A stretch of 6,302 nt of DNA. It comes from Alphaproteobacteria bacterium. GTDB taxonomy: Bacteria > Pseudomonadota > Alphaproteobacteria > Puniceispirillales > UBA1172. A program made the position numbers and the translations under genes. Shown one piece after another: positions 6,283 through 6,302 of this stretch. The notes under the pieces were generated by a model. That model was not told the DNA's origin and searched no databases. It saw only the letters and a program-made list of their open reading frames with translations. The stretch spans positions 1 through 6,302 of the forward strand of contig JAGWAQ010000161.1 of assembly GCA_021296375.1 (NCBI GenBank). Reading direction: 5' to 3'. Position 1 is the first letter of the stretch. Each line of letters opens with the position of its first letter.

Positions 6283-6302
6283 TTTTTCTTGATAAAAATG
6301 CG

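Overview
The window reads as a chromosomal segment of an alphaproteobacterium. The lon–HU–tRNA-Val neighbourhood, the tRNA-Asp at the far end, and an SBP–permease–ATPase glycine betaine-type ABC operon all resemble that class; the assignment comes from recalled family and synteny patterns, not a search. All protein and RNA genes lie on the + strand.

Layout: (1) 1-2288, Lon ATP-dependent protease, missing about 40 N-terminal residues at the window edge and carrying an in-frame TAG at 312-314. (2) A short hairpin terminator at about 2302-2337. (3) 2415-2690, the nucleoid protein HU, with its own leader and a strong terminator at 2714-2752. (4) 2778-2853, tRNA-Val(UAC), whose likely promoter overlaps the HU terminator. 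(5) 2989-5999, a three-gene osmolyte ABC importer. It consists of a periplasmic binding protein (second in-frame TAG at 3613-3615), an intercistronic hairpin terminator, the permease, and the ATPase, which overlaps the permease by 8 bases. A strong terminator follows at 6021-6048. (6) 6206-6282, tRNA-Asp(GUC), behind a near-consensus sigma-70 promoter.

The transport genes form one system. The exported binding protein captures a quaternary-amine osmolyte such as glycine betaine, choline or a relative. The membrane permease carries it across the inner membrane, and the ATPase powers the step. The hairpin after the binding-protein gene would let that protein be made in excess over the membrane and ATPase parts. 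Lon and HU are housekeeping genes in separate transcription units.

The observation most worth checking is that two unrelated, otherwise intact genes (lon and the binding-protein gene) are each interrupted by exactly one stop codon, both times TAG. In both, the reading frame and family similarity continue in the same frame on each side. None of the five true gene ends uses TAG (four TAA, one TGA). This fits UAG being read as a sense codon (code reassignment, pyrrolysine-type decoding or amber suppression), but two sites cannot exclude sequence errors or real nonsense mutations. The expected residues differ (Lys in Lon, probably Tyr in the binding protein), which argues against a simple reassignment to either one. 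The window contains no gene that would explain decoding.
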